DNA from: Zoroaster sp. YZ-2022
Taxonomy: Eukaryota; Echinodermata; Asteroidea; Forcipulatida; Zoroasteridae
Assembly (NCBI GenBank): GCA_029582265.1
Contig: CM055828.1
Location: forward strand, 14,915,777 to 14,979,776
Direction: 5' to 3'
Length of the DNA: 64,000 nucleotides
Part shown: positions 36,201 through 51,200 of the stretch, piece by piece
Layout: each line of letters begins with the position of its first letter
How positions within the stretch are numbered: position 1 is the first letter of the stretch
Notes under the pieces: generated by a model
What the model was told of the DNA's origin: nothing
Database searches by the model: none
Seen by the model: the letters and a program-made list of their open reading frames with translations, nothing else
Program-made: the position numbers and the translations under genes

Positions 36201-39200
36201 AGGTAACATACTCGGTGATTTCCCATAACTTTTCACAATGTCCACCGCGTCGCTCACATGCACACATACAAATGAGCGACAGCGTACATAGACGTCCGTG
36301 TATTACACGTATAATCCCGCACGCACGCTGTATGTAAATTCCTATTTGTTTGTGCACGTCACAAAGACTTCAAACCCCGTAACACCGACACTCAACTTAA
36401 ACAAAACCTTATAAAAACTTGTAAAAAGTTTTGTCCCAGGAATAATATTTGGAAAAATACTTGTAAAAACATTTAATCTCACTAATGGAAATGTAGAAGT
36501 ATGAATGGAAAATTCTGCTGATGTTATAAAAGAGCATATTTGAAGGGTATAATTTCAACATGAACGTTAAGTAGGCAGACAATGAAAATCGTTCTTTTTT
36601 TAAAAGTGTATTTCTTTTAGTCCCAACAAATACAACATTTCAAAGAAAATTTCATATAAGTGAGAAAACATGTTTCATTTTACTTCAAATACAATCATAA
36701 CATTTTCAAAGCGGGTCAATTCATGATTCATTCATGTAAACTTTATGGACTATAGAGGCTGACATGTTTATGCATGACGTCATGATATTTCACTGGAGTA
36801 ATGAAAAACAAACGCGCGTTTGTTGGAACTTTATTACGCACAACGCACGTAAACGAAACAGCCGTGTATAATTACTTCAACAGTACTTCCCCTCCCCCCT
36901 CAAAAAAAATAAATAAATAAAATAAGAATGTGAATAAGAAAAAATACATTCTTTGAATTTTCATTAATTTCGTCAATTCAATTCTTCAAACTCAAATAAG
37001 TGGTCATAAATTCAATGAAAAAAATATGGCCTTATTCATCATCATCATCATCATCATGGCCCATTCCATCATAGCTGACGATGAGGTTGGTGTTGTGCAG
37101 CATGACGTCTCTTACATCAAGTATTGTACAGTGTAGGTCTGAGATCGTGGAAACGGTACAGCCCGTGCAAACAGCTCATGTGGCTGACCTTCTTTAGTGT
37201 AAGCTTTGCTTTTCCATATGGACATTATAGCTGCAATTAATTTGTTTCCAATAACCCACTTATATAAAATTATGTTGTAGCTACCCGATTGAATACTTGA
37301 GGAAATGATACGTTAGACTTTACAGTTGGATGTGCGTATCCCTGGAATTGTCTGATCTCTACCCGTGTACATGTATGTTCCTGTTAGATGAATGGACTGG
37401 TAGTCTCCACCTCAAGGAAGTATAGCGACTTCACGGTGTAGGGGTCAAATAGCTCAGATGGGATCGGTATGTGTGGTCAAGCCCAAGGAAATGGCCATGG
37501 TTATTGCTTATAATGTGAGAACTTTAACGATGTGTCAAGGCTGAGTGTTGCGATGCAGGTATATGATTGGGACCGGATTGATATATGAAGAATCTTGGCT
37601 CTGATTTAGCCAAGTCACTGATTAGATCGAGCCGGGACTGAATTTCTCCTGCCGATCGCCACACCTGTTGCTTCAAGGCAGTTGGTACCGGTCACTCATA
37701 CAACTCACTCAGCGATCACACTCTTTTTGATGATCACAGATTGTTGATCAAAATCGTTCTGATCAAACCTACATGTACATGTAGCTAGCTTTCACTTTCA
37801 ATCAAACTCACCAGATTAAAAAAAATGTATCACTCTAAATTAAATGGTATTGCGACAGACGAAACAATAGACAAACAAACCACAACAATACAGAACAATG
37901 TTCGGACAATAACCATGGCCTGTTTTCTTAGGTAATTTCTGTGGCAATGAGAAAAGTGTCCTATGATACTAAAAGCGCTTTACAAAAATACTAGTATCAT
38001 TGGCTAATGGCCGTGTCGCCTAGAGGATTCACCTATTCCATTGTCAGGGGTGATTTAATTCGTCATTAACCCTAACTCCCTAAGTATTGTTACTAAACAA
38101 TAAAAATCCTTCAAAATCCTCCAATTGCTTTTGTTGTCTAGGGAGTTAGGGTTAAAATAATAATACTGAAAATATGATATAACTACAGCTGTCTGCTACG
38201 CGATTCTCACACCAGGCACAACCTTAAAAAACATCAAATGAACACAAACATTGAAATGCTTGGAAGAACAAACTACATATTTGTACAACTATTTCTGCTA
38301 AACTGGACAATGGCTCCCATAAGCATACACAAGCTTATAGATGAGGACATGTCTGATATTTGTTGTGGGTGTTTGGTGCATTTGAATCCCATCAGGATGG
38401 ACAGTAATGTGTCTGGACAGCCCAATAGCTTCAGTATGGAGTACAGGCCTGAGCGACTCATGCTTTCTTCATTACGCAAGGAATAATCAAATTCAGGCAG
38501 AAAAACGGATTAATTTATGTCTGGTTGATCTAATTTCCTTTTCCTATTCTCTTCAGCTCCGAAATTAAGACTAGGGATTTTGCTGTCTTTCTGTCCATCA
38601 TAACAGCCTGTTGTACGATGTCATTCTGAGAAAGAAAATATAATCCTGCTGTTATACAATGTATGTACATGTAGGTTCCACATAGGGCTGTGCGTTTTCG
38701 GTTATTTCGGGAACCGGATACCCAAAAGTGGAAATCTTCGGATACCCGGGTACCCGAAAACAATTTTGTGAAAACACATAAATACTCCCGAATGTATAAA
38801 ATAACCAATACGAACACACGTTTCAAACAAAAGCCAGCAAGTCTGTGAAAGGCAGTCGGCAAATGTTTCTTCTAAAGCCTTCATCTAAGTTTTCTTCATT
38901 TTGTTAGCAAACAATCAGACACTTCCATAATTTTGTGTGGCTTAAAGTGTTCAGTCGGAATTTTAAAAAGTTGTTTACGGGTAATTGGAACCGAAAAATG
39001 GAACTGGGTAATGGCATTTTCGGTCGGATACCCGTCACAGCCTTAGTTCCACATGATCAAAGAAAAAATATTTAAACTTTTGGGACTTATGAGTCAACAG
39101 CTTGTTGCTTTGATTTGGGGGTCAGAGTGCTGAATGGTCGAAGTCATGTTCACAAAGAGGCCATCTTCATATGTACATGAACATTTCTTCATTTAACTTC

Positions 39201-42200
39201 AACTTTATCCATACACATGTAGATGGTACAGAATTGTTAATTCCAAAATATAAAACATATGTATAATTATAATGTAATTATAATGTAGGCCTATTAATCT
39301 TCCCTAGAAAATTGTTTGTCTTGAGGTGCTGTCACTTTTTAAGGAAAGTGAAATATTTCCTAAATAGTTTCAGTTTAGGAAAGAGTGCATTTAAATGTAC
39401 ACATAAATTTTGTGTTAAAATAAATGACAAATCTGATTGCATTTTCACTATTTTGAAATTTAAGCTTCAATTTTTCGCAAGTCGGTTTTTAAATGTAAAT
39501 ACAGTAAGCATACTGTATCTGTAAAACAAAATTTTTGCCAATATTACCAATGTTGTGTCTTTGAATTATCTTCTTTCAGGTATTATGCAGGCTGGGCAGA
39601 CAAAATTGAAGGAAAGACCATTCCCATTGGTAAGTAAGCATACATGTATACATTGTATTGTGGGTGTTAACTATTTTGAGTCCACTTCAGGGGACTCCCT
39701 TACCTGTTAAACCTACAAATGCACATTTCACTAGCCGAAGGCTACCTCGCTAGATTCTTTTTTATAGCGCCCTCTAGTGTCCCTTCCCATCATGCCTCTG
39801 CGCCATGCATGTCGTCGTCCTCTTTTTCTCTAGCGCTACGTTGGAGAAAGACGTAGTTTTTTCTGCGGAGCTCCGCTCCCGGATTAACCGACTTTTTTGT
39901 CACCTCGACTTGATTCTTGAAGTTTTTTGGTCTGTTCCTTAGCGAACAGACCGTGGGTAAGTCCTTGTTTTATTCCTTTCTTGTTTTTACACTACAGGAA
40001 TTATGGATTTAGCCCCCGATTTTTCTTCTCCGTGCGGCTCTTGTCAGCGCGCGAAAAACCCCGCGCTTCTGTAGATCCGCATGAATTATGCCCCCGCTGC
40101 AGAACGTGCAATCGTTTGAAGCCGTGCACAGTCTGCCGCGGTTGGGAGGATACGGAGTGGAGGCAGTGACAGCCTGGCTCCGTTCCCCGCCTCCTCCGGT
40201 GTTTTTTCCACCAGCCTTGGGCGTTCTCGGACCCATTCCGGTCCCAACGATCTCTTCTCGGAGCCATACCTGCGCGGTCCCTGGCCTCCGACATTGTGAC
40301 TCTCAGAACCCACCAGCGGCATACCTTCATGGGTCCCTGTCTGCTGGTAGGGCCTCTACTACAGATTTTTGTTTTCTTCTGAGGACATACCTTCGCAGTC
40401 CCTGTCCTCTGAAAACCACTGCTGATGACCCTTCCACCGGGACTTACCTTCATGTCCCTGTCCTCCAAAAAGGTGTCACCACTGGAACCAAAGGAAAGTT
40501 TGAGGCATACATTCGCGGTCCCTGCCATCCAAAACTACCAGTTCCAAAAGAAAGACTAGAGCCATACCTTGGTCACTGGCCTCTGGGTCTACAGTAAAGG
40601 CAAAGGGGTGCAAGTCTACCGGTGACATACCGCTGTCCCTGTCATCCGGGACGGCCGCCACTGCCGGACCCCCAGCTACGGAGACATACCTTTATGGTCA
40701 CCGGCCTCTGGTAGCGCGGTAGCCCATATCGATCCGCCTTTACCGGCTAGCCCCCATGGCAGTCATTACAGCCGGGCAGACTCCGGTGGAGAAAGGAACG
40801 ATTGGCCGTCAGAAGAGGCGACACCGCCACAGCTCTAGTGCTGCCTTCCTCGGGCAGTTCCCCGGTACCGCCGATCACCGGATGGGTCCACAGCACTACT
40901 CCTACAGGGATTTCAAGATCTGACAGCCACTGTGGCGCCTCTGGTCAAAAAAACCTACAGGGGCCGCTCCGACCGCCCCACCCCCAGAACCGACTGACTA
41001 CGGGTCAAGCCCTGTGGCTGGGGATGCAATATCTGTACTGCCTCCGATGAGTTTTCCGACACTGACGAGGTACCTGACATTGGGTTCGTCCCAGATGTAC
41101 CGCCTTCTGCAGTTGCCCCAAGTTCATCCGGTTTGCCTGCGGACGTTCTTCAGCCCATGGGTCCCCCAGGGTTTTCTGCTGGATCTCGGGATATGCCCCA
41201 ACGCCCGGCGATGACATCGCTCATTCCGTCAAGGCTCCTCAGGCGACTCTGATACTGCTAGTACCCACTCTACTTCAGATCGCCGGCTTCGTCTGGTTAT
41301 GAAGGACATGGTCCGGGTGCTACACATTCCTTCCTCAGACGAACCTACGGCAACTGGCGACGGAACTCGCCAATCCTTTAAGCGGCGTACTGCTCCCGCG
41401 GCGCCCAGAGAGGGACACTTTCCGGTCTTTCCGATTGATCGACTTTGTGTGGACCGCATCACGACTTTCAAAAGTGAGATGGATATGCCTGCGTCTCGCC
41501 GGGATCTACGTCCCTTTAGAGTCCCTCAGGTGGACTTTGATCAATTTTTGACAGTTCCTTCCTTACCAACTGCCTCCAGGGATAAGATTGCAGCCGATAC
41601 AGGTGCTCGCAATTCAGTAATTTCCCAGTCGGGAGAGAAATGGCTTAGAGGATACTCTGATTAAGGTAGACACGGCCTCACGAGCGTGCCTTCGTGTTTC
41701 CTGTTTTCTTCAACTGCTATCGGAATATCTAGTTTGCTCTTGTGAGACAGACTCCACCGTTTCAGCGGAGGCAACTGAGATGGCCTTTCGCTGCTTGGAT
41801 GATTGCCTCCAGATCTGCATGGACCAGTTCACACGAATCTCCATGCTGGCCACGGCCGCTCGGAGATCCAACGTGACTGAGTCAATTTTTCTTCCGTCCG
41901 ATGGGGTCATATCTGACTTGGAAGGCGTTCCACGTCTCGGGCCTGATTTATTCGCGGGACAGTTCCAGGTTATCATGGAAAGGGAGGCTAAACGGATCAC
42001 GGCTACGGACAAATTCAACCTCAGTAAATCATCTACCCAGAGCTCCCCCCATCCTACTAGGGGCTTCTCCCAACTGGGGAAGAGCCAGCGCTTTCCAGGG
42101 AAGCCTCTTAAACCCTTCCACCCGGTCAGCGCTACACCCCAAGGGTACCCTACATCCACTTCTTGGTCCGCAACCCCACAGTCACATCCTGGGAGTGGCC

Positions 42201-45200
42201 GTGGCCGGGGATCCAGACCAGGGTTTACCCCTCGCCCTAAGACCACCCGTGGTGGCTTCTGGCGCCAGTGACGTTTGCCCCCCTCCGGCTCCCTACCTCG
42301 GCCCGTAGGGGTCGTCTTTCTATTTTGCGAAGACTTGGGCTCTTTTTTGCGACGACGTGTGGGTTCTCGAAACCGTAACCGAAGGTTATGCTCTGGAGTT
42401 TACGAGTGCCCCCCCCCCCGTCGTATTACATGCCAAAAATAACGCCGGTCCCAGCAGATCCCGACAAACGGCGTACACTGGAATCAGAGATTCAGGCTCT
42501 TATCAAACGGGCGATTACCATGATACCGCCCGATCGGGCAAACCAAGGGTTCTTTTCAAGTTTCTTTCTAACGCCAAAGAAATAACAGGGCGAATGGCGT
42601 CCAGTTTTAAACCTTCGCCCCTTGAGCCACTTCATACGCCCAAAGCGTTTTCGGATGGAAACCTTACACGCAGTTCTGGAGGCTTTGCCCCATCCTGCAT
42701 GGGGGGCTTCGCTGGACTTGAAGGATGCTTACCTACACGTCCCGATAAGGGAAAACGACTGCTCTTTCCCCACTTTTCTCGGTGCTGAGCTGCATCTTCA
42801 AAGAGGACTTGTCTCACCCACTTGAGAAAGGGTCGACAATCTCATAGAATGTGTAGCCATCCTCTTGTCCACCCAATCTGCTCCCGCAGCGGCTTGGCTA
42901 CGACTACTGGGTCTGATAGCAAGCATGGTGGACCTCATACCATGGTGCAGGATGAGGCTCCGTCCGTTACAGCTACACCTACTTGCCTTGTACCGGATCT
43001 ACCGGGACCCTATCACCCTTCCGGTTCCGGTACTTTCCCACATACGACCGCACCTCCGTTGGTGGCTCCAACGAGAGGTCCTCACCAAGGGAAAAATCTT
43101 CCCATGCCCCCAACCCATCTTGACTCTGACCATAGAGGCTTCCAACCTGGGCTGGGGTGCTCATTTTGGGACAGACTCTTGCGCAGGGACTTGGTCCCAA
43201 GAGGAGAAACCTTTACACATCAACATCCTCGAGCTCCTGGCTGTTCAGAAGGCTTTGATATACTTCGGACCGACCGTGTCCGGCCAACACACCCGAGTCA
43301 GTACCGACAACAACAGTTGTGGCCTACATCAATCGGCAAGGGGGCACTCGGTCCCCACGCTTATGCATGTACCTTTGGAACCTACTCTGTTGGTGCATAG
43401 CGAACAAGACAACCCTATCAGCGGTTCTCCTACCCGGGAGGTTGAATACGGTGGCAGATGCTCTCTCCGGAGACAGCCCTGCCGACGGAATGGACATTGC
43501 ACCCATCCGTGGTTTGAGCCATCTTTCATCGGTTCGATCGCCCCCACATAGATCTCTTTACCTCAGCCCGGAACAACCAGTTATCGGTATACTGCTCTCG
43601 GGGCAGGGATCCTCAGGCATGGGCATGGGACGCCCTATCGACCGATTGGTCAAACATGTACGCTTATGCTTACCCACCGATCTCCCTCCTCCCAAGGGTC
43701 TTGGCGAGGATCGAGACCACTCCTTGCCTAGTGCTTCTTATAGCTCCTTTTTGGCCCCGTCAGCCCTGGTTTCAGAAACTAGTCTGCCTTCTGGTGAGTC
43801 CTCCTGTCCTGCTTCCCCACAGGGAGGATCTTCTCAGCCAACCTCAGTCGCGCATTTACCATCCCCAATCGGAGACTCTACACTTAACGTGTTGGATGCT
43901 GTCAAACGATCCTGTTGTTCAGCGGGCCTTTCAGAGAACGCTGCAGCCTTGGCGGCCCGGAGCCGACGTCCATCTACAAGGACGACCTACAACAGCCGCC
44001 TACGGCATTACCATAAATGGGGCGACAACTCTGTTGATCCCTGCTCAGCTTCTATACAACAAATAGGCGATTTCCTATCTTGCCCTTTTTCAGCAGGGCC
44101 TCACCGTGCTAATACGAGGGTATCGCCGCCCTCGGTGCGGTTCATACCGGCTTTCCAGATAACTCTACCGTTTCATCCAACGGGGCCTTGACTCAACTCC
44201 TCAGGGGCATGTTCCTCGAACATCCTCCACGGACGGAGTTACTGCCTTCATGGGACCTGGGGCAAGTGCTTCAGTCTCTTAAGATAGCTCCCTTCGAACC
44301 ACTAGCTCAGGCATCACTTATTGACCTCTCTGTCAAAACGGTCTTCTTGGTAGCCATCGCCACGGCAAGACGCCGTAGCGAACTTCATGCCCTAACTGTT
44401 GACCATGGACTTATCACGTGGGAACCTGGCGGGGTTCGCCTCATCCCCCGTCATTCTTTCCTTACGAAAGATCAGTCCCCTTCATGTCTTCCCCCGGACA
44501 TTTTTATCCCTGACATCAAGTCAGCCTCATCCATACCTGCGGATAGCCTCTGGTGCCCTGTCCGAGCACTTAAATGGTATCTGGCTCGTACTAAGCCGCT
44601 TCGGGGCTCTGTCTCCCAACTACTCATCTCATCCACGATGCCGCATGGGGCGGCCTCCCTGGATACTATCTCCCGATGGATGGTGCGGGCCATACACTCA
44701 TCGCAATCGCGCTGGCCCACCTCCACTGGGAAGACTGCCCATGCTCACGAGACACGGGCTATGTCAACTTCATGGGCCTACATGCAGGGTGTCCCACTTC
44801 AGGACATCCTCTATGCAGCAGCCTGGAAGACGCCTTCAACATTCACGTCTTGTTACCTGAGGGATGTACTACAGGCGGCGGGACGGGTTGGCCGTGCCAC
44901 TCTCAGGACGGCTCGATCCTGCTCCGCCTCCACACAATGACTGGATGTCGGCCCCTGCTGGTGCCTTCTGGTCCTTTCATTTGTGAGTGTGTACCCTTTT
45001 TCTGTTTTAATTGGGAGAACGTGAAGGGACCAATTGCTTGGTTTTCCTTGATGGATTCTTCCTATGCCTCGCCCCTCGCCCTCCTCCTCCTTTTCCTGTG
45101 CTAATCTGTGCATTTGTAGGTTTAACAGGTAAGGAGTCCCCTGAAGTGGACTCCCCAAATCAAGGGTGATTTGGGAGTCCGCGAAGGGACGATACTTACC

Positions 45201-48200
45201 TGTTAAACCTCCCACCCTCCTGCCCCACTTGGGCTCAGCCTGTACTCTTCTTTTTTACTCACACCCGAGAAAAAGAGGACGACGACACGCATGGCGCAGA
45301 GGCATGATGGGAAGGGACACTAGAGGGCGCTATTAGGGTGCGGTAAAAAAGAATCTAGCGAGGTAGCCTTCGGCTAGTGAAATGTGCATTTGTAGGTTTA
45401 ACAGGTAAGTATCGTCCCTTCGCGGACTCCCAAATCACCCTTGATTTGGGGGAATCCACTATAGGATAAAGGCCTCAGCATGATCCCACCAAATGTCTCT
45501 AGTTCTTGCTACATGGTACCAGTTTACTTTGCCCCAGTACTGTTGAAGCTCATCTCACCATCTTTGTTGTAGTCCTCTGTTGTCTTTCGTGTATGGTGTC
45601 CAATTTGTGAGTGTCATGGTCCATCTATTGTCTCATCTGTGGCTGATGTCTAGCCCGACTCCACTTTCTTGTGTTTACTGTTGCTTTTACATGTATGTCC
45701 TGACCCTTGCTTTGCTCTTTGATCCACTTATTAGTTTTTTCTGTAATGTTGAGCATGTTTCTTTTCATGTGCTGCAAGTTTTAAAGTTAGTTTCTACTGT
45801 CTAGGTTTGACCTCTGTAAGAGGTAGCTAGCATGCATATTGGTTAACAGTAATAATTTTATTCAAATAAGGGGTTGCTTTTCATGATGTTGCCATATCTT
45901 CCAAAGGCCTGCCATCCAGCCCTGTTTCTCCTCCGTATTTCAGTGTCATGTCAACGTATACTGTACTTTTAATTGAAAAGCTTAAATTGCCTACGAATTG
46001 CTACACTTTTCATCAATTTCATAATCTGACCTATGTTTTATGTTTCATGATATGGAATTGTACAAGTAATTATATTTATTGAAAACAAAATATCAAAACT
46101 ATTTTTGGGGTGTGGGATGTGTGAAAATCATTGCCAAAAAACTGAAGAGATCAGAAATGCATGTCTAACAAAATTATTATTATCAAGTTATCAATTTAGT
46201 AGCATTTATCATTGTTATAAATTTTAAATGTATGTTAGTCCATTATGTTTATGAACGAATTCTTGAGGATTACACATTCCTATAACATCAAATTAATCAT
46301 TAATAGTTGGTTTATAAAGTGAGCATGATTTCTTTTTAAAGATTGGATGGGTTCAATTTATCAGGGCAGAAAGGTAGATATCTGACAATAATTATAATTT
46401 TGATTGCATGTTTCTTGCTTTCCTTTGTCTAGATGCATGAAAAAAATCTCTCAAAAGTATGCTGTGTTTCTAATTCTAATTTTTAGATGGGGATTTCTTT
46501 TGTTACACACGTCAAGAACCAATTGGAGTGTGTGGACAGATTATTCCAGTGAGTGTGTTCAGATTGAATGAATCCTACTTTTATTCAACATTTATCCATG
46601 TACATTGTACCTGTCCTGAGGTTTTCATGTTCATTATTCAACTGTATTCAATTGTAACTAAATGCATTTTCTTCAGTATTCACATGTACATTTTGTGACT
46701 ACTGAATACATGTACATGTATTTGATTACATTTTATAAAATACCCTGCTCCATGATTCCTATTCATACTTTGTCCCATTTGTGAATACATTTTGAATACT
46801 TTTTAGCAATTGTTCTTATTGAAAGAATCACACCTTTCCAATTACAAGACACAAATTTTCACTGCATTATTACATGTATATCTTTCCTTTGAACTACATG
46901 TATACATTTTTAAGTAAAGACTATTTGCGGTGACACCATGTGAAATTCTCAATTGAGTAGTAATTAGTTCTGAAAAGAACTAGTTTACAACTCAATGTTT
47001 CAATCAGTGTGCTCTGGAGAATGTATACATGTAAACATTTTTGAAGGTGAACATAATTGTGCTTAATGTCTAATGGCACCATCATATTCTTAGTCAATTA
47101 AAAGCCATGTCCTCCGATCTTCTGAAAAGTATTTGCAAAATAATTAATATCTGTATCCAATACATTTTCATGTACATGTATTTGACCCCAAGCCTGTTGG
47201 CTCGTTCATCTGTCTTTTCTGTGTCATTAACTATTACTTTTTAAACTCCATGTAATTCTGCATTACAGAAACTGAACTTACTTTTCTCTTTTTTATCCAG
47301 TGGAATTTCCCTTTGTTGATGTTAGCCTGGAAGCTTGGCCCAGCCCTGGCTTCAGGGAACACTGTGGTAATGAAAGTAGCTGAACAGACTCCACTGACTG
47401 CTCTCTACATTGCTCAACTAGCTAAAGAGGTAATACAACATTCATCAGCTCAAAACAATTATTCATCCATTTTTCTTTTGTGAATAAACCTGCTAGGTTC
47501 AAAATGTAAGGCCAATAATGATTATTTTGAAAAACAATTATTACACATTAAGATTGAGACGAAGTTGGGTTAGTGGTACTTTCCTCGCATTTCACCACTA
47601 TGGACATGGGTTCGAATCCCACTCAGGCCCAAACTGACATATGGATTGGGTTTTCAATCCCTACCTAATTATGTGTGTTTCCCTAAATATTTGTATAAGG
47701 TTGTTCTGCTAAATCTGAACATTAGGCCCCCAAAAAAAGTCTCTGGTTTCTGGTCTTCTTGCACGTCACCTTTGACTCGCGCCTCAACATTTAATTTTCT
47801 TTCTTTTTTTTTTACTATAGATTAAACAATGTCCAATTGCAGCCAAAATTGGATTGATTGGAATTCTGCAGTGCTGCACTTTAAACGATTTTTTTTTCAC
47901 ACAGGGGTATGAACGCTTGCCCGATTTGTGAGGACTCTCTTAGCCACCGTGCTTTGTATATATTGGAAATTAGGTCCCCGCGTATACAATGTATCATGTA
48001 TTTCCCTGTTGGCAAAAAAAAAAGATGGCCGGAAAAAAAAGCGTGTCATCACCACACCGATTTTGAAGCCGACAAATGACCAGAAATCAGAGACTTTTTT
48101 TGGCCTTACTCTTTTCTTGACAGGTTCCTTCAGGATTTCAAGCTACAGAGATTTTGAGGTCATGGAAAGAGTACAATTTCATTGTAGGATGGTCATAAAT

Positions 48201-51200
48201 AATTCTGAGAAAGTCAAGTCATAAACAAAATTCAACTTTACAAAACCAACCATTGTAATCAGAATGATGCAATTCTGCCTGCCGTATAATCTTACAATTT
48301 ATGAAATTGTTTCATTATAATATTTAATTATTGATACTTTTTTTACACATTTTTCCACCAGAATTTATCACAATTTACTTCACTTAAACCAGTTAATACT
48401 AGAGACGGTATTCAGCCATACATAGAATCTGATATACAAACGTGTAGTGGTACTACACTCCATAAATAAGTTGATTTTGTGTCCTAATTTGTTAGTGATT
48501 TATGCCTTAACTTTCACAAATTGTTGTCTTTATTTTATTTTAGGCAGGCTACCCACCTGGTGTGTTGAACATACTACCTGGCTATGGACCAACTGCAGGG
48601 ATGGCTATTGCTGAACACATGGATATAGACAAAGTAGCATTCACTGGATCAACGGAGGTAACATGTTGAAAATGTTTTGCGTTATTTTTCTCTTGCTTGC
48701 TTAGTTGGTTTGATCTGGTCTATTTTTGTTTTCCATGTTGTCTGTTTTACGAGGTACATAACATCTGAACTGAAAGAGTGTCATGGATCAGTTCTTCGGC
48801 ACTCAATATAATTTGTGTTATTAAAACACTCATATTTGAAGATTCAAATAATTATAAGCCATTCTGCTGCATATACAAATTTAAATATATCAGCGTTTTC
48901 CATTGCTTGAGGCCTTAAATATATTCATTTAAAATGAGAACCAGAAATACTTTTGGCTTAATACCAGCCTCTCACTCACCTCCTTCCCAAAAGGTTGATC
49001 CGATGTACATGTAGGCTTGGGCGATGACACGATAATATCGAGTATCACGATTTTTTTTTTTATTCGATTATGATATCGAGAACTTTTCAAATTATCGAGA
49101 TATCGGCAAATCACAATGAAAAAAAATATATCGCGATGAAAAACAAATTATCGCAAAGAGAAAAAAAATATCGCGATTAAAAAAAAAAAATCCTTGATTT
49201 TCAGTTGGGTCAGAAATTCCATGGAAAAAAACTTAGGGAACTCTTTTCAGCTTTCGGAAGTGAGAAACAAAATAGAACTACTTCTGTGGTAAGCCGACTG
49301 TCAGATCATAAAGGAGCCGCCTGACAGAGAGTTGTTTAAAATCCACCGCCACTCAAAGAAATCTACTCAGACATATTAACCCTAACTCCCTAGGCATTTT
49401 ATTAAAACAATAAAAATATTTCAAAATCCTCCAACTGGCTTTGTTGTCTAGGGAGTTAGGGTTAAGCGTTGGGGATTGATCAATAGGGTATTTGATCCAA
49501 CAATGTGTAGACAATGTTTCGTCTCACTGTCTAGCAATGATGGTCTGTGACTCTGGCTGGTTCGTGTATGTTATATCATGCATATTTAAATATATGCAGA
49601 CTATGGGTGTTACCTTAAAAATCGACAACAAAATACCATTTGCAGTAATTGCAGGTGCTCTGTGCTCATCACATTAGTCATGAATTAAATCAAAGCATGG
49701 ATCGGCAGCGGCTCGATCAAAGTTCTATTATACCATACTGGGACTCTTGTCTAGTGACAAAACACATACACGTACTCTTGATAAACCATGTGACGTTTAT
49801 TTAAAATAGTGTGAGTACAATCCAAACTCAGTCACATTTTCCGAAGCGCAAATGACATGTCACAATCACATGGTTTTATTCTCTGCGGTCAGGAATAAAC
49901 CTAGTCGGGTGTTTATACTATGACCCAGTCACGTGGAACGCGAATCATGTTAACTCGGGCTGATGATTGATTGGGATGCACGACACAGTAACCGTCCCAC
50001 ATAATTATTATGCAAACGAATTTGCCAATGGCCATGGTGCACTCGTGAACGGCGCGATTCCACGTGTCTCTCAGGTAAGCACTGGCAATTTATTGTGACG
50101 CTTGTAGATGGGTACATCCCTGTTATTATCGGCTCTAAAGCGCTCATGCGTGAAAAAAAATAATCGCGATATTATCGAAAATCGCGATATATGTTTGACG
50201 ATATATCGTGGATGAAAAAAATCGATATCGCCCAAGCCTAATCCGATGATTTTCACTCCAAGCATCCAAATACTATTGGACTAACTTTTTGGAGTGATGG
50301 CACAATGCCAAAACTAGTAGATAACATGTAACCAACCAAATGACAAGTATCTGTGTGTGAGTTATTTAATGTTATTTAGCATCAGTATTATTGAGTATTT
50401 GTCTGTCATGTATGCACAGGTTGGTCACATTATTCAACAAGCAGCCGGTCGATCAAACCTCAAGAGAGTCACCTTGGAGCTGGGAGGCAAAAGCCCCAAT
50501 ATCATCTTAAAAGACTGTGACTGTGAGTACATCAGAACCTGTTTAAAAAAAAAAAAAACGATACTTCGTGTGAATCCTTTTTTTACTGTAATTGTTGTTT
50601 GTTTTCCTTGTATAAGGCACGATACCTCAGATGAGATATTTCACAAAATAATTGAGGCATCTCAAACAGTCCTTAGGTTTCATTAATTGACTGGCACTGC
50701 ATCATAAAATCATGTGTTAACTTAATATTTTCAAGAATAAAACTTAAATTCACTGTTTAAAGGGAAGGTACAATATCTGTATTTGGTAACATACGTTTAT
50801 ATCAACCCTCTAGGCCTCAAGAAATCTATGTCATAGAACTAAACTGTGAAAGTTTCATCTTTGTACTGACATATTTAAAAAAATAAAAAAATAAATAAAA
50901 TATAAAAAAAAAATATAAAAAAATAATAATAATAATGCACATAGTTGCCATTAATTCATAGGCCACCGGTCTTTACCGGCAGTTTATGCAGCCCACTTAA
51001 TCTTGTAATTCATCCAGTCAGATCGCCTTAACTGTCTTATTAAAGCATTAATCTTATTTAAACCACTCCTGACAGCAGTAAGGCTAAAAAGTCATCAGTC
51101 GGCTTCAAAATTGGTGCGGTGACGCAGGTGTTTTTTTTTGTTTTTTGTTTGTTTTTTTGGCCACCAGGGAAAAATGTGATACATGTCTACACGGAGACCA

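Larger units (their letters stand above)
39678..45455 (+). mobile_element. DIRS-type tyrosine-recombinase retrotransposon (~5.8 kb)
   Basis: Inverted terminal repeats (39700-39830 with 45267-45409, sharing AGCCGAAGGCTACC / GGTAGCCTTCGGCT) and an internal complementary region at 45107-45210 that fuses the complement of the left end with the complement of the right end. Gag, RT-RNase H and tyrosine recombinase follow in the DIRS order. This family integrates as a circle through its recombinase and makes no target duplication; none is seen. It lies in ALDH2 intron 5 in sense orientation and all ORFs are damaged. Confidence 0.93.

Noticed and set aside
40001..40528. 175-codon minus-strand ORF in the DIRS element
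   Set aside because: Lies opposite DIRS gag, has no domain, and is explained by the local GC-rich composition.
47566..47645. A tRNA gene
   Set aside because: Only A- and B-box-like motifs are convincing; the acceptor and anticodon stems do not pair well, so a SINE remnant is more likely.
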